64,000 nucleotides of DNA from Streptomyces alanosinicus (GTDB taxonomy: Bacteria > Actinomycetota > Actinomycetes > Streptomycetales > Streptomycetaceae). Every line of letters starts with the position of its first letter. The first letter of the stretch is position 1. A program made the translations under genes and the position numbers. The DNA is taken from NCBI RefSeq assembly GCF_014650595.1, contig NZ_BMVG01000015.1:1-64000 (forward strand), given 5' to 3'. Positions 51,187 through 60,066 of this stretch are shown piece after piece. The notes under the pieces are model-generated. The model was given only the letters and a program-made list of their open reading frames with translations. It was not told the origin of the DNA and searched no databases.

Positions 51187-52629
51187 GTGTCCACACCGGA
51201 CAGCGTCATCGGTTCCGCCGTCGACGAGCCCGAACCCGATCCGACCGCCGACCGCCAGCTGACCAGTCTGAGCACCCGGGCGGCACGCCAGCTCGCCACG
51301 ACCACCAAGTCCGAACCGCAGATGCAGGCCATCACCTCCCGGTGGCTGCTGAAGACACTGCCGTGGGTGGACGTCAAGGGCGGCACCTACCGGGTCAACC
51401 GGCGCCTGACGCTGCGTACCGGGCGGGGCCGGGTGAGCTTCGAGCAGAACGGCGCGGACGACATCAGGGTCATCCCGCAGACCCTCACCGAACTGCCGAT
51501 CCTGCGCGGCTACGACGACCTGGACGTGCTGACCGAGATCGCCGGCCGGTTCCAGTCCCGTGAAGTGCGCGCCGGGCAGGTGCTGTTCGAGGCCGGACAG
51601 CCGGTGACCGAGGCCTATCTCGTGGTGCACGGCCGGTTCACCCGCTACGCGGCCGGCAAGTACGGCGAGGAGGAGATCATCGGGGTCGTCACCGACGGCG
51701 ACCAGATGGGCGACGAGGCGGTCGGCCAGTCGGATCCTCTGTGGCTCACCTCGGTCCGGGCGGAGACGGCGGCCGTGGTACTGGCGCTGCCCTGGGCCGT
51801 CGTCGAGGAGGTCATGGACCGGGTGCCGTCGCTGGGCGCCCATCTCCAGGCCTATGTCGAGCGGCAGCGGATGCCGATGAACCGCAAGGGCGAGGCCGAG
51901 GTCCCGGTGCAGGCCGGCCATGTCGGCGAGGAGACCCTGGCCGGCGGCTTCGTCGACTATGAACTCGCCCCGCGCGAATACGAGTTGTCCCTCACCCAGA
52001 CCGTGCTGCGGGTGCACTCCAGGGTCGCCGACCTCTACAACAACCCGATGGACCAGACCCAGCAGCAGCTGCGCCTCACGGTCGAGGAGATCCGCGAGCG
52101 CCAGGAATGGGAACTGGTCAACAACCGGGAGTTCGGTCTGCTGCACAACATCGACTACGGGCAGCGGATCAGCTCCCTCACCGGCCCGCCGACCCCGGAC
52201 GACATGGACGAGCTGCTGTCCATGCGCCGCAAGACCAAGGTGTTCCTGGCCCACCCCAAGGCGATCGCGGCCTTCTTCCGGCAGTGCAACCGGCGCGGGC
52301 TGGTACCCGGCTCCGCGAACGTGGACGGGCACGAGATCCCGGCCTGGCGCGGGGTCCCGATCTATCCGTGCAGCAAGATCCCGATCAATGACGACCACAC
52401 CAGCAGCATCATCGCGCTGCGCACCGGTGAGGCGGACCAGGGGGTCATCGGCCTCTATCAGACCGGTATCCCGGAGGAGTTCCAGCCGGGTCTGAACGTC
52501 CGCTTCATGGGCATCAACGAGCAGGCCGTCATCAACTACCTGGTCACCGCCTACTACTCGATGGCCATCCTGGTCCCCGACGCGGCGGGGGTCCTGGAGA
52601 ACGTCCAGCTCGGCCGGACCGCCGACTGA
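51187..52629 (+). CDS. Family 2B encapsulin shell protein with inserted cNMP-binding domain
   Basis: The 480-residue protein is the SCO7699/EshA-type protein formerly called a Crp-like regulator. An HK97-like N-terminal part (QAITSRWLLKTLPWVDVKGG) is interrupted by a cyclic-nucleotide-binding fold (about residues 110-230: VRAGQVLFEAGQPVTEAYLV) and then continues (YELSLTQTVLRVHSRVADLY, VFLAHPKAIAAFFRQCNRRG, MAILVPDAAGVLENVQLG). No DNA-binding domain is present. Known relatives self-assemble into 60-subunit shells. It is the first gene of the terpene operon and starts at GTG. Confidence 0.92.
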   Translation: MSTPDSVIGSAVDEPEPDPTADRQLTSLSTRAARQLATTTKSEPQMQAITSRWLLKTLPWVDVKGGTYRVNRRLTLRTGRGRVSFEQNGADDIRVIPQTLTELPILRGYDDLDVLTEIAGRFQSREVRAGQVLFEAGQPVTEAYLVVHGRFTRYAAGKYGEEEIIGVVTDGDQMGDEAVGQSDPLWLTSVRAETAAVVLALPWAVVEEVMDRVPSLGAHLQAYVERQRMPMNRKGEAEVPVQAGHVGEETLAGGFVDYELAPREYELSLTQTVLRVHSRVADLYNNPMDQTQQQLRLTVEEIRERQEWELVNNREFGLLHNIDYGQRISSLTGPPTPDDMDELLSMRRKTKVFLAHPKAIAAFFRQCNRRGLVPGSANVDGHEIPAWRGVPIYPCSKIPINDDHTSSIIALRTGEADQGVIGLYQTGIPEEFQPGLNVRFMGINEQAVINYLVTAYYSMAILVPDAAGVLENVQLGRTAD

Positions 52630-52646
52630 CGGTCTGGAGCACACCG

Positions 52647-53693
52647 ATGAGCACATCCACGTACACCCTGCCCGGCCCGCCGAACATCGCCCAGAGCCTG
52701 CGCCCGGCGCGGCGCACCGGTGTCATCCCCGGAATCCACCATCGGCCGGCCGTTCCGGCCGACCCGGAGAAGGCGGCCGAGATCGACCGCCGCCTGGAGG
52801 CCTGGGCCCGCGAGCTGGACCTGTTCCCCGAGGCATGGAACGGGGACTTCTCCGGCTTCCAGTTCGGCCGGGCCGTCGTACTCCAGCATCCGGGCGGCCT
52901 CGACCTGGACCGGCTCACCGCCGCCGGTAAGTTCCTGCTCGCCGAGAACATCGTGGACTCCTGCTACTGCGAGGAGGACGAAGGGCGGGGCGGATCGCGC
53001 CGCGGCCTCGGCGGCCCGCTGATCATCGCGCAGTCGGCGCTCGATCCCTACCACGGCATCCCGGAGCTGGAGGCCGAGTGGCGCGAGGGCATCCAGGCCG
53101 ACGGTCCGCTGCGCTCGTACCACTTCGCCCTCGCGGACTACGCGAGCTTCGCCACGCCCAGCCAGACCGCCCGGTTCGTGCACGACATGGCCCGGCTGCA
53201 CATGGGCTACCTCGGCGAGGCCGCCTGGATGGAGACCAAGTACACGCCGCGGATCTGGGAGTACCTGGTGATGCGGCAGTTCAACAACTTCCGCCCCTGT
53301 CTGTCGCTCGTCGACGCGGTGGACGGCTATGAACTGCCCGAGCCGGTCTACGCCCGCCCGGAGATCCAGCGGATCACCGCCCTCGCCTCCAACGCGACCA
53401 CGCTCGTGAACGACCTGTACTCGTTCACCAAGGAGCTGGCGAGCGACCCGGACCATCTCAATCTGCCCCAGGTGATCGCGGCCAACGAGCGGCGCGGGCT
53501 GAAGGCCGCCTATCTGAAGTCCGTGGAGATCCACAACCGGATCATGGAGGCCTTCGAGGAGGAGTCCGCCGCTCTGGCGGCCACCTCGCCGGTGATCGCG
53601 CGCTACGCCGAGGGGCTCGCCGCCTGGGTCGCGGGCAACCACGAGTGGCACGCCACCAACAGCCACCGCTACCACCTGCCCGACTACTGGTAG
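52647..53693 (+). CDS. 2-methylisoborneol synthase-like class I terpene cyclase (encapsulin cargo)
   Basis: The 348-residue enzyme has the metal-binding region VDSCYCEED (D104 to D111) and the NSE motif as NDLYSFTKE (N255, S259, E263). The characteristic RPCLSLVDAVDGYEL fits MIB synthases that cyclise 2-methyl-GPP. Two features differ from the best-known homologue: the aspartate motif reads DS where DD is usual, and the N-terminal Pro-rich extension is only about 45 residues. It lies 17 bases after the shell gene and before the methyltransferase. A 2-methylenebornane synthase is the alternative. Confidence 0.9.
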   Translation: MSTSTYTLPGPPNIAQSLRPARRTGVIPGIHHRPAVPADPEKAAEIDRRLEAWARELDLFPEAWNGDFSGFQFGRAVVLQHPGGLDLDRLTAAGKFLLAENIVDSCYCEEDEGRGGSRRGLGGPLIIAQSALDPYHGIPELEAEWREGIQADGPLRSYHFALADYASFATPSQTARFVHDMARLHMGYLGEAAWMETKYTPRIWEYLVMRQFNNFRPCLSLVDAVDGYELPEPVYARPEIQRITALASNATTLVNDLYSFTKELASDPDHLNLPQVIAANERRGLKAAYLKSVEIHNRIMEAFEEESAALAATSPVIARYAEGLAAWVAGNHEWHATNSHRYHLPDYW

Positions 53694-53747
53694 CGGAGAC
53701 CCACAGCTCAACTGAAACACCATCAGCAACACTTCGAGGAGCAACTG

Positions 53748-54638
53748 TTGACCACCGCCCCTGTCGCCCGGAAGACCAAGACCACCACGTCAGCTCCGGT
53801 GCCGACCCAGTCCACGTACCAGAACCGCGTCGCGGACTACTGGAACGCCGAGGAGAACCCGGTCAACCTCGAACTCGGAAAGCTCGACGATCTGTACCAC
53901 CACCACTACGGCATCGGCGACCCCGACTGGACGGTGCTCGACGAGCCCGACCCCGATCTGCGCAAGGCGCGGATCACCACCGAACTGCACCGGCTGGAGC
54001 ACGCCCAGGCCGAGCTGCTCGCCGGCCGCCTCGGCGCGCTCACGCCCACCGACCGGGTCTTCGACGCAGGCTGCGGCCGGGGCGGCGGCAGCGTCGTGGC
54101 GAATCTGCGCTACGGCTGCCACGCCGACGGGGTCACCATCTCCGCCAAGCAGGCCGACTTCGCCAACGACATGGCCCGCAAGCGCGAAGTCGACGACAAG
54201 GTCCGCTACCACCACCGGAACATGCTGGACACCGGTTTCGAGTCGGGTGCGTACGCGGCCTCGTGGAACAACGAGTCGACGATGTACGTCGAGCTGGAGC
54301 TGCTCTTCGCCGAGCACGCCCGGCTGCTGCGCCGGGGCGGCCGCTATGTGACGATCACCGGCTGCTACAACGACACCTACGGCCGGGCCTCGCGTGAGGT
54401 GTCCCTGATCAACGCGCACTACATCTGCGATATCCACCCGAGGTCGGAGTACTTCCGGGCGATGGCCAAGAACCGGCTGGTGCCGGTCCATGTGGAGGAC
54501 CTGACCGAGGCGACGATCCCGTACTGGGAGCTGCGCAAGCAGGCCGACCACCTGGTCACGGGCATCGAAGACGCGTTTCTCGACGCCTACCGCAACGGCA
54601 GCTTCCAGTATCTGCTGATCGCGGCCGACCGGATCTGA
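53748..54638 (+). CDS. Geranyl diphosphate 2-C-methyltransferase
   Basis: The 296-residue SAM-dependent methyltransferase has motif I as VFDAGCGRGGGSVV and the family stretches YQNRVADYWNAEENPVNLEL and HHHYGIGDPDWTVL. It methylates GPP at C2 to 2-methyl-GPP, the substrate of the cyclase encoded just upstream. The start is TTG at 53748 with GAGGAG six bases before it. Length matches the family. Confidence 0.94.
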   Translation: MTTAPVARKTKTTTSAPVPTQSTYQNRVADYWNAEENPVNLELGKLDDLYHHHYGIGDPDWTVLDEPDPDLRKARITTELHRLEHAQAELLAGRLGALTPTDRVFDAGCGRGGGSVVANLRYGCHADGVTISAKQADFANDMARKREVDDKVRYHHRNMLDTGFESGAYAASWNNESTMYVELELLFAEHARLLRRGGRYVTITGCYNDTYGRASREVSLINAHYICDIHPRSEYFRAMAKNRLVPVHVEDLTEATIPYWELRKQADHLVTGIEDAFLDAYRNGSFQYLLIAADRI

Positions 54639-54693
54639 GTCCGGGGAGAACCCGCTCGACAGCGAGGGTGCCGAGGAGCTGGGATGGGCCGCG

Positions 54694-54945
54694 ATGAGTG
54701 CCCATGACGGCCGCAAGCCGCAGAAGATGCACGCGGACGATGTCGACCTCGACGCCCCGCTGGTCCAGCGCCTGATCGCCCGCCGGTTCCCCCGGTGGGC
54801 CGCCCTGCCGGTACGGCGGCTCGCGTCCTCCGGGACCGAGAACGCCACCACGCGGCCGTCGGCGCGGATGACGCGCAGTGGGCACGGGGGTGGGGCTGGG
54901 CGCTGTCGATGGCGCTGATCCAGCTGCCGTACTACTCCCCCGCGT
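54694..54945 (+). pseudogene. Remnant of an aminoglycoside-phosphotransferase-family gene with internal deletion
   Basis: The first frame (from ATG 54694) reads like the N-terminus of an APH-type kinase: MHADDVDLDAPLVQRLIARR, FPRWAALPVRRLASSGTENA. From about 54867 a different frame reads DDAQWARGWGWALSMALIQL then PYY, which is the usual C-terminal region of the same family. The roughly 200 residues with the catalytic loop and metal site are missing. I infer a gene reduced by internal deletion and frameshift. Its end runs into the 3' end of the convergent VOC gene. Confidence 0.72.
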
Positions 54946-55414
54946 ACGCCTTCTCCAGGGCGGCCACGTCCAGCTTGCCCATGCCCATCATGGCCTTGAA
55001 GGCGCGGGCGGTCCGCTCCTGGTCGGGGTCGTGGATCATCTCGGGCAGCCGGTCGTAGACGACCTGCCAGGAGACGCCGTACCGGTCCTTGAGCCAGCCG
55101 CAGGGGCCGCCCTCGCCGCCGTTCTCGGTGAGCTTGGTCCAGTAGTGGTCGATCTCCTGCTGGTCCGCGCAGAGGATCTGGAAGGAGATGGCCTCGTTGA
55201 ACGTGAACTGGGGGCCGCCGTTGAGCGCGATGAACTTCTGCCCGTTGGCGGTGAACTCGACGGTCAGCACGGAGCCGGTCTCACCGGGTCCGGCGTCGGT
55301 GTAGCGGCTGACACGGCCGATGCCGGAGTTCTGGAAGACCGAGACGTAGAACGCGGCGGCCTCCTCGGCCTGGCCGTCGAACCACAGACACGTGAGGAAT
55401 CCGTCGGTGGTCAT
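54932..55414 (-). CDS. PhnB-like VOC-family protein
   Basis: The 160-residue protein has the PhnB/3-demethylubiquinone methyltransferase-like VOC signature: FLTCLWFDGQAEEAAAFYVS, FTFNEAISFQILCADQQEID and CGWLKDRYGVSWQVV. Its biochemical role is unknown. AGGAGGTACTC precedes the ATG. Its 3' end meets the phosphotransferase remnant. Confidence 0.9.
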   Translation of the reverse strand: MTTDGFLTCLWFDGQAEEAAAFYVSVFQNSGIGRVSRYTDAGPGETGSVLTVEFTANGQKFIALNGGPQFTFNEAISFQILCADQQEIDHYWTKLTENGGEGGPCGWLKDRYGVSWQVVYDRLPEMIHDPDQERTARAFKAMMGMGKLDVAALEKAYAGE

Positions 55415-55624
55415 GAGTACCTCCTGGGCGGGGAACGCGGTCGTCAGTGTCGACCGGTCCCGGCGCCGGAACTCATCGGCCGGGCCGCCGGATCATCCGT
55501 ACGGATGAAGGTGCGGGACACGGTTCGTTTCCGGACAGGCCTCGGCGGCGTGTGCATGCCCGGCCCGACCTGGGGTAGTCGCCACCGAAGCAGACGTACG
55601 ACCGTGACGTTCGTGGGAGAGGCA

Positions 55625-56470
55625 ATGAAAACCGCCGGGATCCGGTCGCAGGCAGAGGTCGCGGAGATCACGGACCCGGCGTCTGTCGCCCCCCGTGACG
55701 CACGGGAGCTGTCCCGTCAGTTCTTCCGCCGGCTGACCGAGCTGGAGGAGGGCACTCACGCGTACCAGTACGCGCGCAACACCCTCATCGAGATGAACAT
55801 GTCGCTGGTGCGGTTCGCCGCCGGGCGGTTCCGGGGCCGCGGGGACGACATGGAGGACATCGTCCAGACCGGCATGATCGGCCTGATCAAGGCCATCGAC
55901 CGGTTCGAGCCGGCCCGCGAGGTGGAGTTCACCACCTTCGCACTGCCCTACATCGTCGGTGAGATCAAGAGGTTCTTCCGGGACAGCACATGGGCGGTGC
56001 ATGTGCCGCGCCGGCTCCAGGAGCTGCGGGTGGAGCTGGCCAAGGCGCGCGAGGAGCTGTCCAGCCGGCTGGACCGGGACCCGACGGTGGCCGAGCTGGC
56101 GACGCTGATGAACATCTCCGAGCACGAGGTGGTCGACGGCCAGCTCGCCTCCAACGGGTACCACTCCGCCTCCCTGGACGCCGCGCTCAGCGGGGACGGG
56201 CCGGGGGACGGTGAGTCCGTGCTCGCGGACTTCATCGGCGTGGAGGAGGAGGGGCTGCGGCTCGTCGAGGATGTCCACGCGCTCGCCCCGCTGATGGCGG
56301 AACTGAGCGAGCGGGACCGGCGGATCATCCATCTGCGGTTCGTCGAGGAGGCCACCCAGGCCGAGATCGGGGAACAGCTCGGCTGCTCCCAGATGCATGT
56401 GTCCCGGCTGATCAAGCGGATCATCTCCCGGCTGCGCCGGGGCATGCTCGGCGAACTGGGCTGCGGCTGA
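55625..56470 (+). CDS. SigB/SigF/SigG-family RNA polymerase sigma factor
   Basis: The 281-residue protein has region 2 (MSLVRFAAGRFRGRGDDMED to EFTTFALPYIVGEIKRFFRD), region 3 (VPRRLQELRVELAKAREEL) and region 4 (LSERDRRIIHLRFVEEATQ, then AEIGEQLGCSQMHVSRLIKR). This is the Streptomyces group 3 type that responds to osmotic or oxidative stress or sporulation. It differs clearly from the one at 11779. ATG 55625 has GAGAGG just before it; the open frame upstream is not coding. A RsbW-like gene follows on the other strand. Confidence 0.93.
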   Translation: MKTAGIRSQAEVAEITDPASVAPRDARELSRQFFRRLTELEEGTHAYQYARNTLIEMNMSLVRFAAGRFRGRGDDMEDIVQTGMIGLIKAIDRFEPAREVEFTTFALPYIVGEIKRFFRDSTWAVHVPRRLQELRVELAKAREELSSRLDRDPTVAELATLMNISEHEVVDGQLASNGYHSASLDAALSGDGPGDGESVLADFIGVEEEGLRLVEDVHALAPLMAELSERDRRIIHLRFVEEATQAEIGEQLGCSQMHVSRLIKRIISRLRRGMLGELGCG

Positions 56471-56494
56471 GGCGGCCCCGCCCCGGCCCCTGGC

Positions 56495-56947
56495 TCAGCC
56501 GTCCAGTGCCAGGCGGACGCGCACCCGCTTGCCCACGGGCACCCGCTCGACGATGACCTCCGAGGCCAGGGCGTGCACGATCTCCAGACCGTGGCGTCCG
56601 ACGCGGACGGGGTCCTTGGGGTAGCGCCGGGGCAGTGCGGAGCTGCTGTCGTAGACGCACACCGTGACGGCGCTGTCCGTCCCTTCCAGTTCCAGGATGT
56701 ACGGGCCGTCGCTGTGCTGTTCGGCGTTGGTGACGAGTTCGCTCACGACCAGGAGCAGCTCGCCGTCGGCGCGCCGGTCGACGGCGGCGCACCACTCGGT
56801 ACGCAACTGCTGGAGGAAACGGGAGGCGAAGTCGCGCGCCTCGGCGATGCATCCGGGTTCGCCGGTGTAGTGCGCCGCGCGTCGCAGCGGTTCCACGGGT
56901 ACGTCGAAACCAGTCGGTATCACTTCCCCGCCCAGATGGTTGATCAT
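56495..56947 (-). CDS. RsbW-like ATP-binding regulator
   Basis: The 150-residue GHKL ATPase has LLLVVSELVTNAEQHSDGPY as N-box, a DSSS region and the G2-type RVGRHGLEIVHALA. It is convergent with the sigma-factor gene 25 bases away. It is therefore a candidate anti-sigma factor or serine kinase for it, although cognate pairs are usually co-directional. Separate regulation or an orphan role is equally possible. Confidence 0.83.
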   Translation of the reverse strand: MINHLGGEVIPTGFDVPVEPLRRAAHYTGEPGCIAEARDFASRFLQQLRTEWCAAVDRRADGELLLVVSELVTNAEQHSDGPYILELEGTDSAVTVCVYDSSSALPRRYPKDPVRVGRHGLEIVHALASEVIVERVPVGKRVRVRLALDG

Positions 56948-57088
56948 GCTGTCTCTCTCGAATGCCCGGTACGACCGGTCGCCTGTTGCATCTGTCCTGC
57001 TACCCCGAGCCGGGCCCGGCAGTCCCCCGAGGCGTTCGCCGACCGCTCACAGTGGCGAGGGTCACGGTGCGCGGCAGGCCACGACCGC

Positions 57089-58462
57089 TCACGTCGAGGG
57101 CGAGCCCTGAGGCTCCTCGGTCACGCCCCCGGTGTCATTCTCGCTCGACGGAGGGCCTGCGGACGATGACGCCGGCCCGGCGGAGGAGGGCGCGGTCGAC
57201 GCCGAACGCGACTGGGACTGCGACTGGGACTGCGAGGACTGGGAGGACTGGGACTGGGACTGCGACCCCGGCGACGTCGACCCGGACGAGGGCGGCTCCG
57301 AGGACTTCGACTCCGACGGCGAGGACGAGGACGTCGACTCCGAGGGCGCGGACGACGACTGCGAGGACGAAGAAGGAGGGGATGAAGACGACGAAGACGA
57401 GGACGAGGAGGATGGGGACGACGAGGAGGACGAGGAGGACGACGGGGACGACGGGGACGAACTCGACGAGGACGACGGCGACGAGGACGAGGACGTCGAT
57501 GCCGACGGGCTCGGCTTGCCCGACGTGGACGGCGTCGGCGGGTTCCACGGATGTGGGTGCTCCGGCGGCTTGCCGTGCTGGTCGTGCCGGCAGTCCTGGT
57601 CGCCGCGGTGGCGGTGGATCCAGTCGTCGTGGTGCGGGTCGTAGAGCACGAAGATGTTGACGATCGCCGGTGCCGGGGTCACCACGACCACGTTCGAGGG
57701 CCGGTACGCCGACCAGCGGGGGCCCACCAGTTTCGGCGTGGTCTTCTGGGCGACCGGCGGGGTCAGCGGGTTGCCGCAGGCGCAGCGCACCCGGGGCACG
57801 CCATGGCTGTCGACCAGCACGGCGGTGCCCGCCTGGAGCACCGACTGGTAGGCGGTGGCGGTGCCGCCCCGGTAGCCGTGGTTGGTGACGCGGGTGTCGA
57901 CACGGAGCTGGACCGGGGTGAGCGAGCGCAGATAGGCGGGGACGCCGGAGGGCTGCACGCCGGCCACGGAGGCGAACGCCTTGTTCGTGCCCGGGTCGGC
58001 CTGGAAGGCCTTGATCTGGCGCTCGATGTCGCAGGCGGGCGTCCGCTGAGTGCCGCTGTACAGGCCTGGCGCCCCGCCCTGCACGCCCTGGACCGCGTTG
58101 GCCGTGCCGGTGGCCGCGGCGGAGGCGGCGGGCGGGGGCGGCGCGGAACTCTGCTTCGCGGTCGACTCCGTGAACGGGTCCTGGCCGCTGCTGCTCGCGG
58201 ACTGCAGGAAGACCTCGCCCTTGGCGGCGGAACCGCCACCCGGACGGGTGAAGACCACCGCGAGGACCACGGCGGCGACGACCGCGGCGGCGAGGGCGCT
58301 GACGCGCGGAACGGATTTCCACCACGGCCCGTGCGGCCCCGGGGATCCCGCGCCGCCCAGCGGCCGGCCGGGCGGTGGTCCGGAGGGAGGACGAGAGGAG
58401 CCCGACAGCGGGCCGGAGGGCGGTCCGGTCGGGCGGCCGGAAGACGGAGGTTCGGCGCTCAC
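57089..58462 (-). CDS. DUF6777-type membrane-anchored protein with Ser-rich tail
   Basis: The protein (about 457 residues) has a Pro/Gly/Ser-rich cytoplasmic leader, one membrane helix (VSALAAAVVAAVVLAVVF, about residues 55-73) and an extracellular DUF6777 region (CDIERQIKAFQADPGTNKAF, RCACGNPLTPPV, NIFVLYDPHHDDW). The last 130 or so residues are mostly Ser, with runs of up to about eleven, then SQSQ repeats. The tail may be a cell-wall-spanning stalk. The GTG at 58462 fits GGAAA better than the GTG at 58468. Confidence 0.82.
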   Translation of the reverse strand: MSAEPPSSGRPTGPPSGPLSGSSRPPSGPPPGRPLGGAGSPGPHGPWWKSVPRVSALAAAVVAAVVLAVVFTRPGGGSAAKGEVFLQSASSSGQDPFTESTAKQSSAPPPPAASAAATGTANAVQGVQGGAPGLYSGTQRTPACDIERQIKAFQADPGTNKAFASVAGVQPSGVPAYLRSLTPVQLRVDTRVTNHGYRGGTATAYQSVLQAGTAVLVDSHGVPRVRCACGNPLTPPVAQKTTPKLVGPRWSAYRPSNVVVVTPAPAIVNIFVLYDPHHDDWIHRHRGDQDCRHDQHGKPPEHPHPWNPPTPSTSGKPSPSASTSSSSSPSSSSSSSPSSPSSSSSSSSSPSSSSSSSSSSSPPSSSSQSSSAPSESTSSSSPSESKSSEPPSSGSTSPGSQSQSQSSQSSQSQSQSQSRSASTAPSSAGPASSSAGPPSSENDTGGVTEEPQGSPST

Positions 58463-58677
58463 GAGCACTCATTTCCGTCGCGATCGTCGCGATACGTGGT
58501 GCGATGCGCGGTGCGATGCGCGGCTTTTTCTCAGTCACGACCCGTTCGGTGCACCGGTGACGGTGTACTGGTGCACTTGGCTGCACAGTGATCCCATTGT
58601 GTGTCCGAAGGCGGTCAGGCTCGCAAGCCGACGCGGACGGCCCACCCGGCGGGCGGGGTGCCGGACCGCTGTCTAGC

Positions 58678-59955
58678 GTGTCAACCGTGAGTCCTCCGAC
58701 CGTCTCCGCGCGGCCCGTCGCCCGACATGGCTGGGCGCCGGCCGTGGCGGCGGTGCTGACCGGGCTGGCCGTCATGGTGCTGGTCGCGGCGCTCGGGCTG
58801 TGGGCGGCGGGAGCGGCGGATCTGCCGGACGGCGCGTTCCCGAGGGTGGTGGCCGCGACCCTGGTCACGGCGGTCGGCGGCAGCGTGAAGCTCTCCGGGA
58901 ACGCCGGGGCTCTGGCCCAGACGCACGCCGGACTCACCGTGATCCCGCTGTCCGTGACGCTCGCCGGGGCGCTGGTGACCGGCGCGGGCTTTCTGCGCCC
59001 GCTGCGGCACCGGGCGGTCGCCTCGGCCGGGGAGCTGGCCGGCTGGGCCGCCCGGATCGCGGTGCTGTGGCTGCTCGCGTTGATCGGCCTGGCCTTCGCC
59101 GCCCGGCAGAGCTTCGCCGTGGACGTGGGCAGTGGCACGCTGAGCGATCTGACCGGGCTGTTCGACGCGGCGCCGAAGATCGGGTTCACCACGGACGTGC
59201 CGCTGACGGTGCTGTTCGGCATGCTGTGGCTCGCCGGAGTGCTGCTGCTGGCGCTGCTGGTCGCCCGCGGGGCCCCGCTGCCGGGGCGGCTGCTGCGGTG
59301 CCAGGAGTCGGTGCGGCCCGCGGCACACGCGATGGTGGTCCTGCTGCTCGCGTACGTCGCGGTCGGTCTTGTCACCGCGCTGATCACGGCGGCCATCCGC
59401 GGGCATGCCTCGGCGACCTTCGCGCTGATCCTGCTGGGCCTGCCCAATCTGGCCTGGCTGGCCCTCACCCTCGGCCTGGGAGCGACCTGGAACGGCCGGG
59501 TGGACGGGCCGTTCGGCCTGCCGATGCCGCATGTCCTGGACGTGATCCTGCGCACCCCGGACGTCTCCGCGCTCGATCTGGGCTCACTCACCGCCTACGA
59601 CGGCCGGTGGTGGTGGCTGCTGGTCGTGGACGCGATCCTGCTGCTGGCCGTGGCGTTCCGGATGGCGGCCCGCTCCCCGGCCCGGGTCCGGCTGTGGCAG
59701 CACGCCGTGCGACTGGCCGTGGCGCTGGCGCTGACGGTGCTGATGATCTGTCTGACGGGCCGTGTCTCGGCGCACTACGGCCTCTCCCTGCTCGGCATCG
59801 GCAACCTGGGCGGCGGGCTGTCCGGGGAGCTGTTCCTCAGGCCCCGGCTGTGGCAGGCCGTGGGCCTGGGCGCGCTGTGGGGACTGGCCGCCGGATTCCT
59901 GGGCGCTCTGCTGGCCCGGCCACTGCACCGGCGACACGAGGCGGGCCGGTCCTAG
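58678..59955 (+). CDS. Streptophobe-family integral membrane protein
   Basis: The protein (about 425 residues) is very hydrophobic with roughly ten membrane helices. It matches the streptophobe family of Streptomyces, with ATLVTAVGGSVKLSGNAGAL and LGLPNLAWLALTLGLGATWNG as recognisable stretches. Function unknown; such genes often sit beside Ser/Thr kinases, as here. The start is one of two GTGs (58678 or 58687) with no clear ribosome site. The TAG stop is within a CTAG that bounds a repeat element. Confidence 0.8.
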   Translation: MSTVSPPTVSARPVARHGWAPAVAAVLTGLAVMVLVAALGLWAAGAADLPDGAFPRVVAATLVTAVGGSVKLSGNAGALAQTHAGLTVIPLSVTLAGALVTGAGFLRPLRHRAVASAGELAGWAARIAVLWLLALIGLAFAARQSFAVDVGSGTLSDLTGLFDAAPKIGFTTDVPLTVLFGMLWLAGVLLLALLVARGAPLPGRLLRCQESVRPAAHAMVVLLLAYVAVGLVTALITAAIRGHASATFALILLGLPNLAWLALTLGLGATWNGRVDGPFGLPMPHVLDVILRTPDVSALDLGSLTAYDGRWWWLLVVDAILLLAVAFRMAARSPARVRLWQHAVRLAVALALTVLMICLTGRVSAHYGLSLLGIGNLGGGLSGELFLRPRLWQAVGLGALWGLAAGFLGALLARPLHRRHEAGRS

Positions 59956-60066
59956 ACCCTGTCGTCAAATTCCCTCCCCCACTGCCTTGAGGGCGTGGGA
60001 GGTGCCCCCTGCCAGACGCCGCCGGGCCCGCCCTTCGGACGGACGACGGGAATGTGACGACAGGGC
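59956..60066. repeat. Inverted-repeat element A (CTAG-bounded)
   Basis: The ends CCCTGTCGTCAAATTCCC (59957-59974) and GGGAATGTGACGACAGGG (60048-60065) are inverted copies with one mismatch. The element is about 110 bp, has no coding capacity and lies between two CTAG tetranucleotides (59952-59955 and 60067-60070). Confidence 0.8.

Noticed and set aside
51187..52629. Interpretation of the cNMP-domain protein as a Crp-type transcription factor
   Set aside because: No helix-turn-helix is present and the flanking sequence is the HK97-like shell protein of family 2 encapsulins; the operon context also fits a shell.
55625..56947. Sigma factor plus RsbW-like gene as a cognate sigma/anti-sigma operon
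   Set aside because: The genes are convergent, not co-transcribed, so an operon is excluded; only a loose partnership remains possible.
57132..57644. Plus-strand open frame giving a very acidic Asp/Glu-rich protein
   Set aside because: It is the exact complement of the serine-run codons of the DUF6777 protein. The acidic composition follows from reading TCC/TCG codons backwards.
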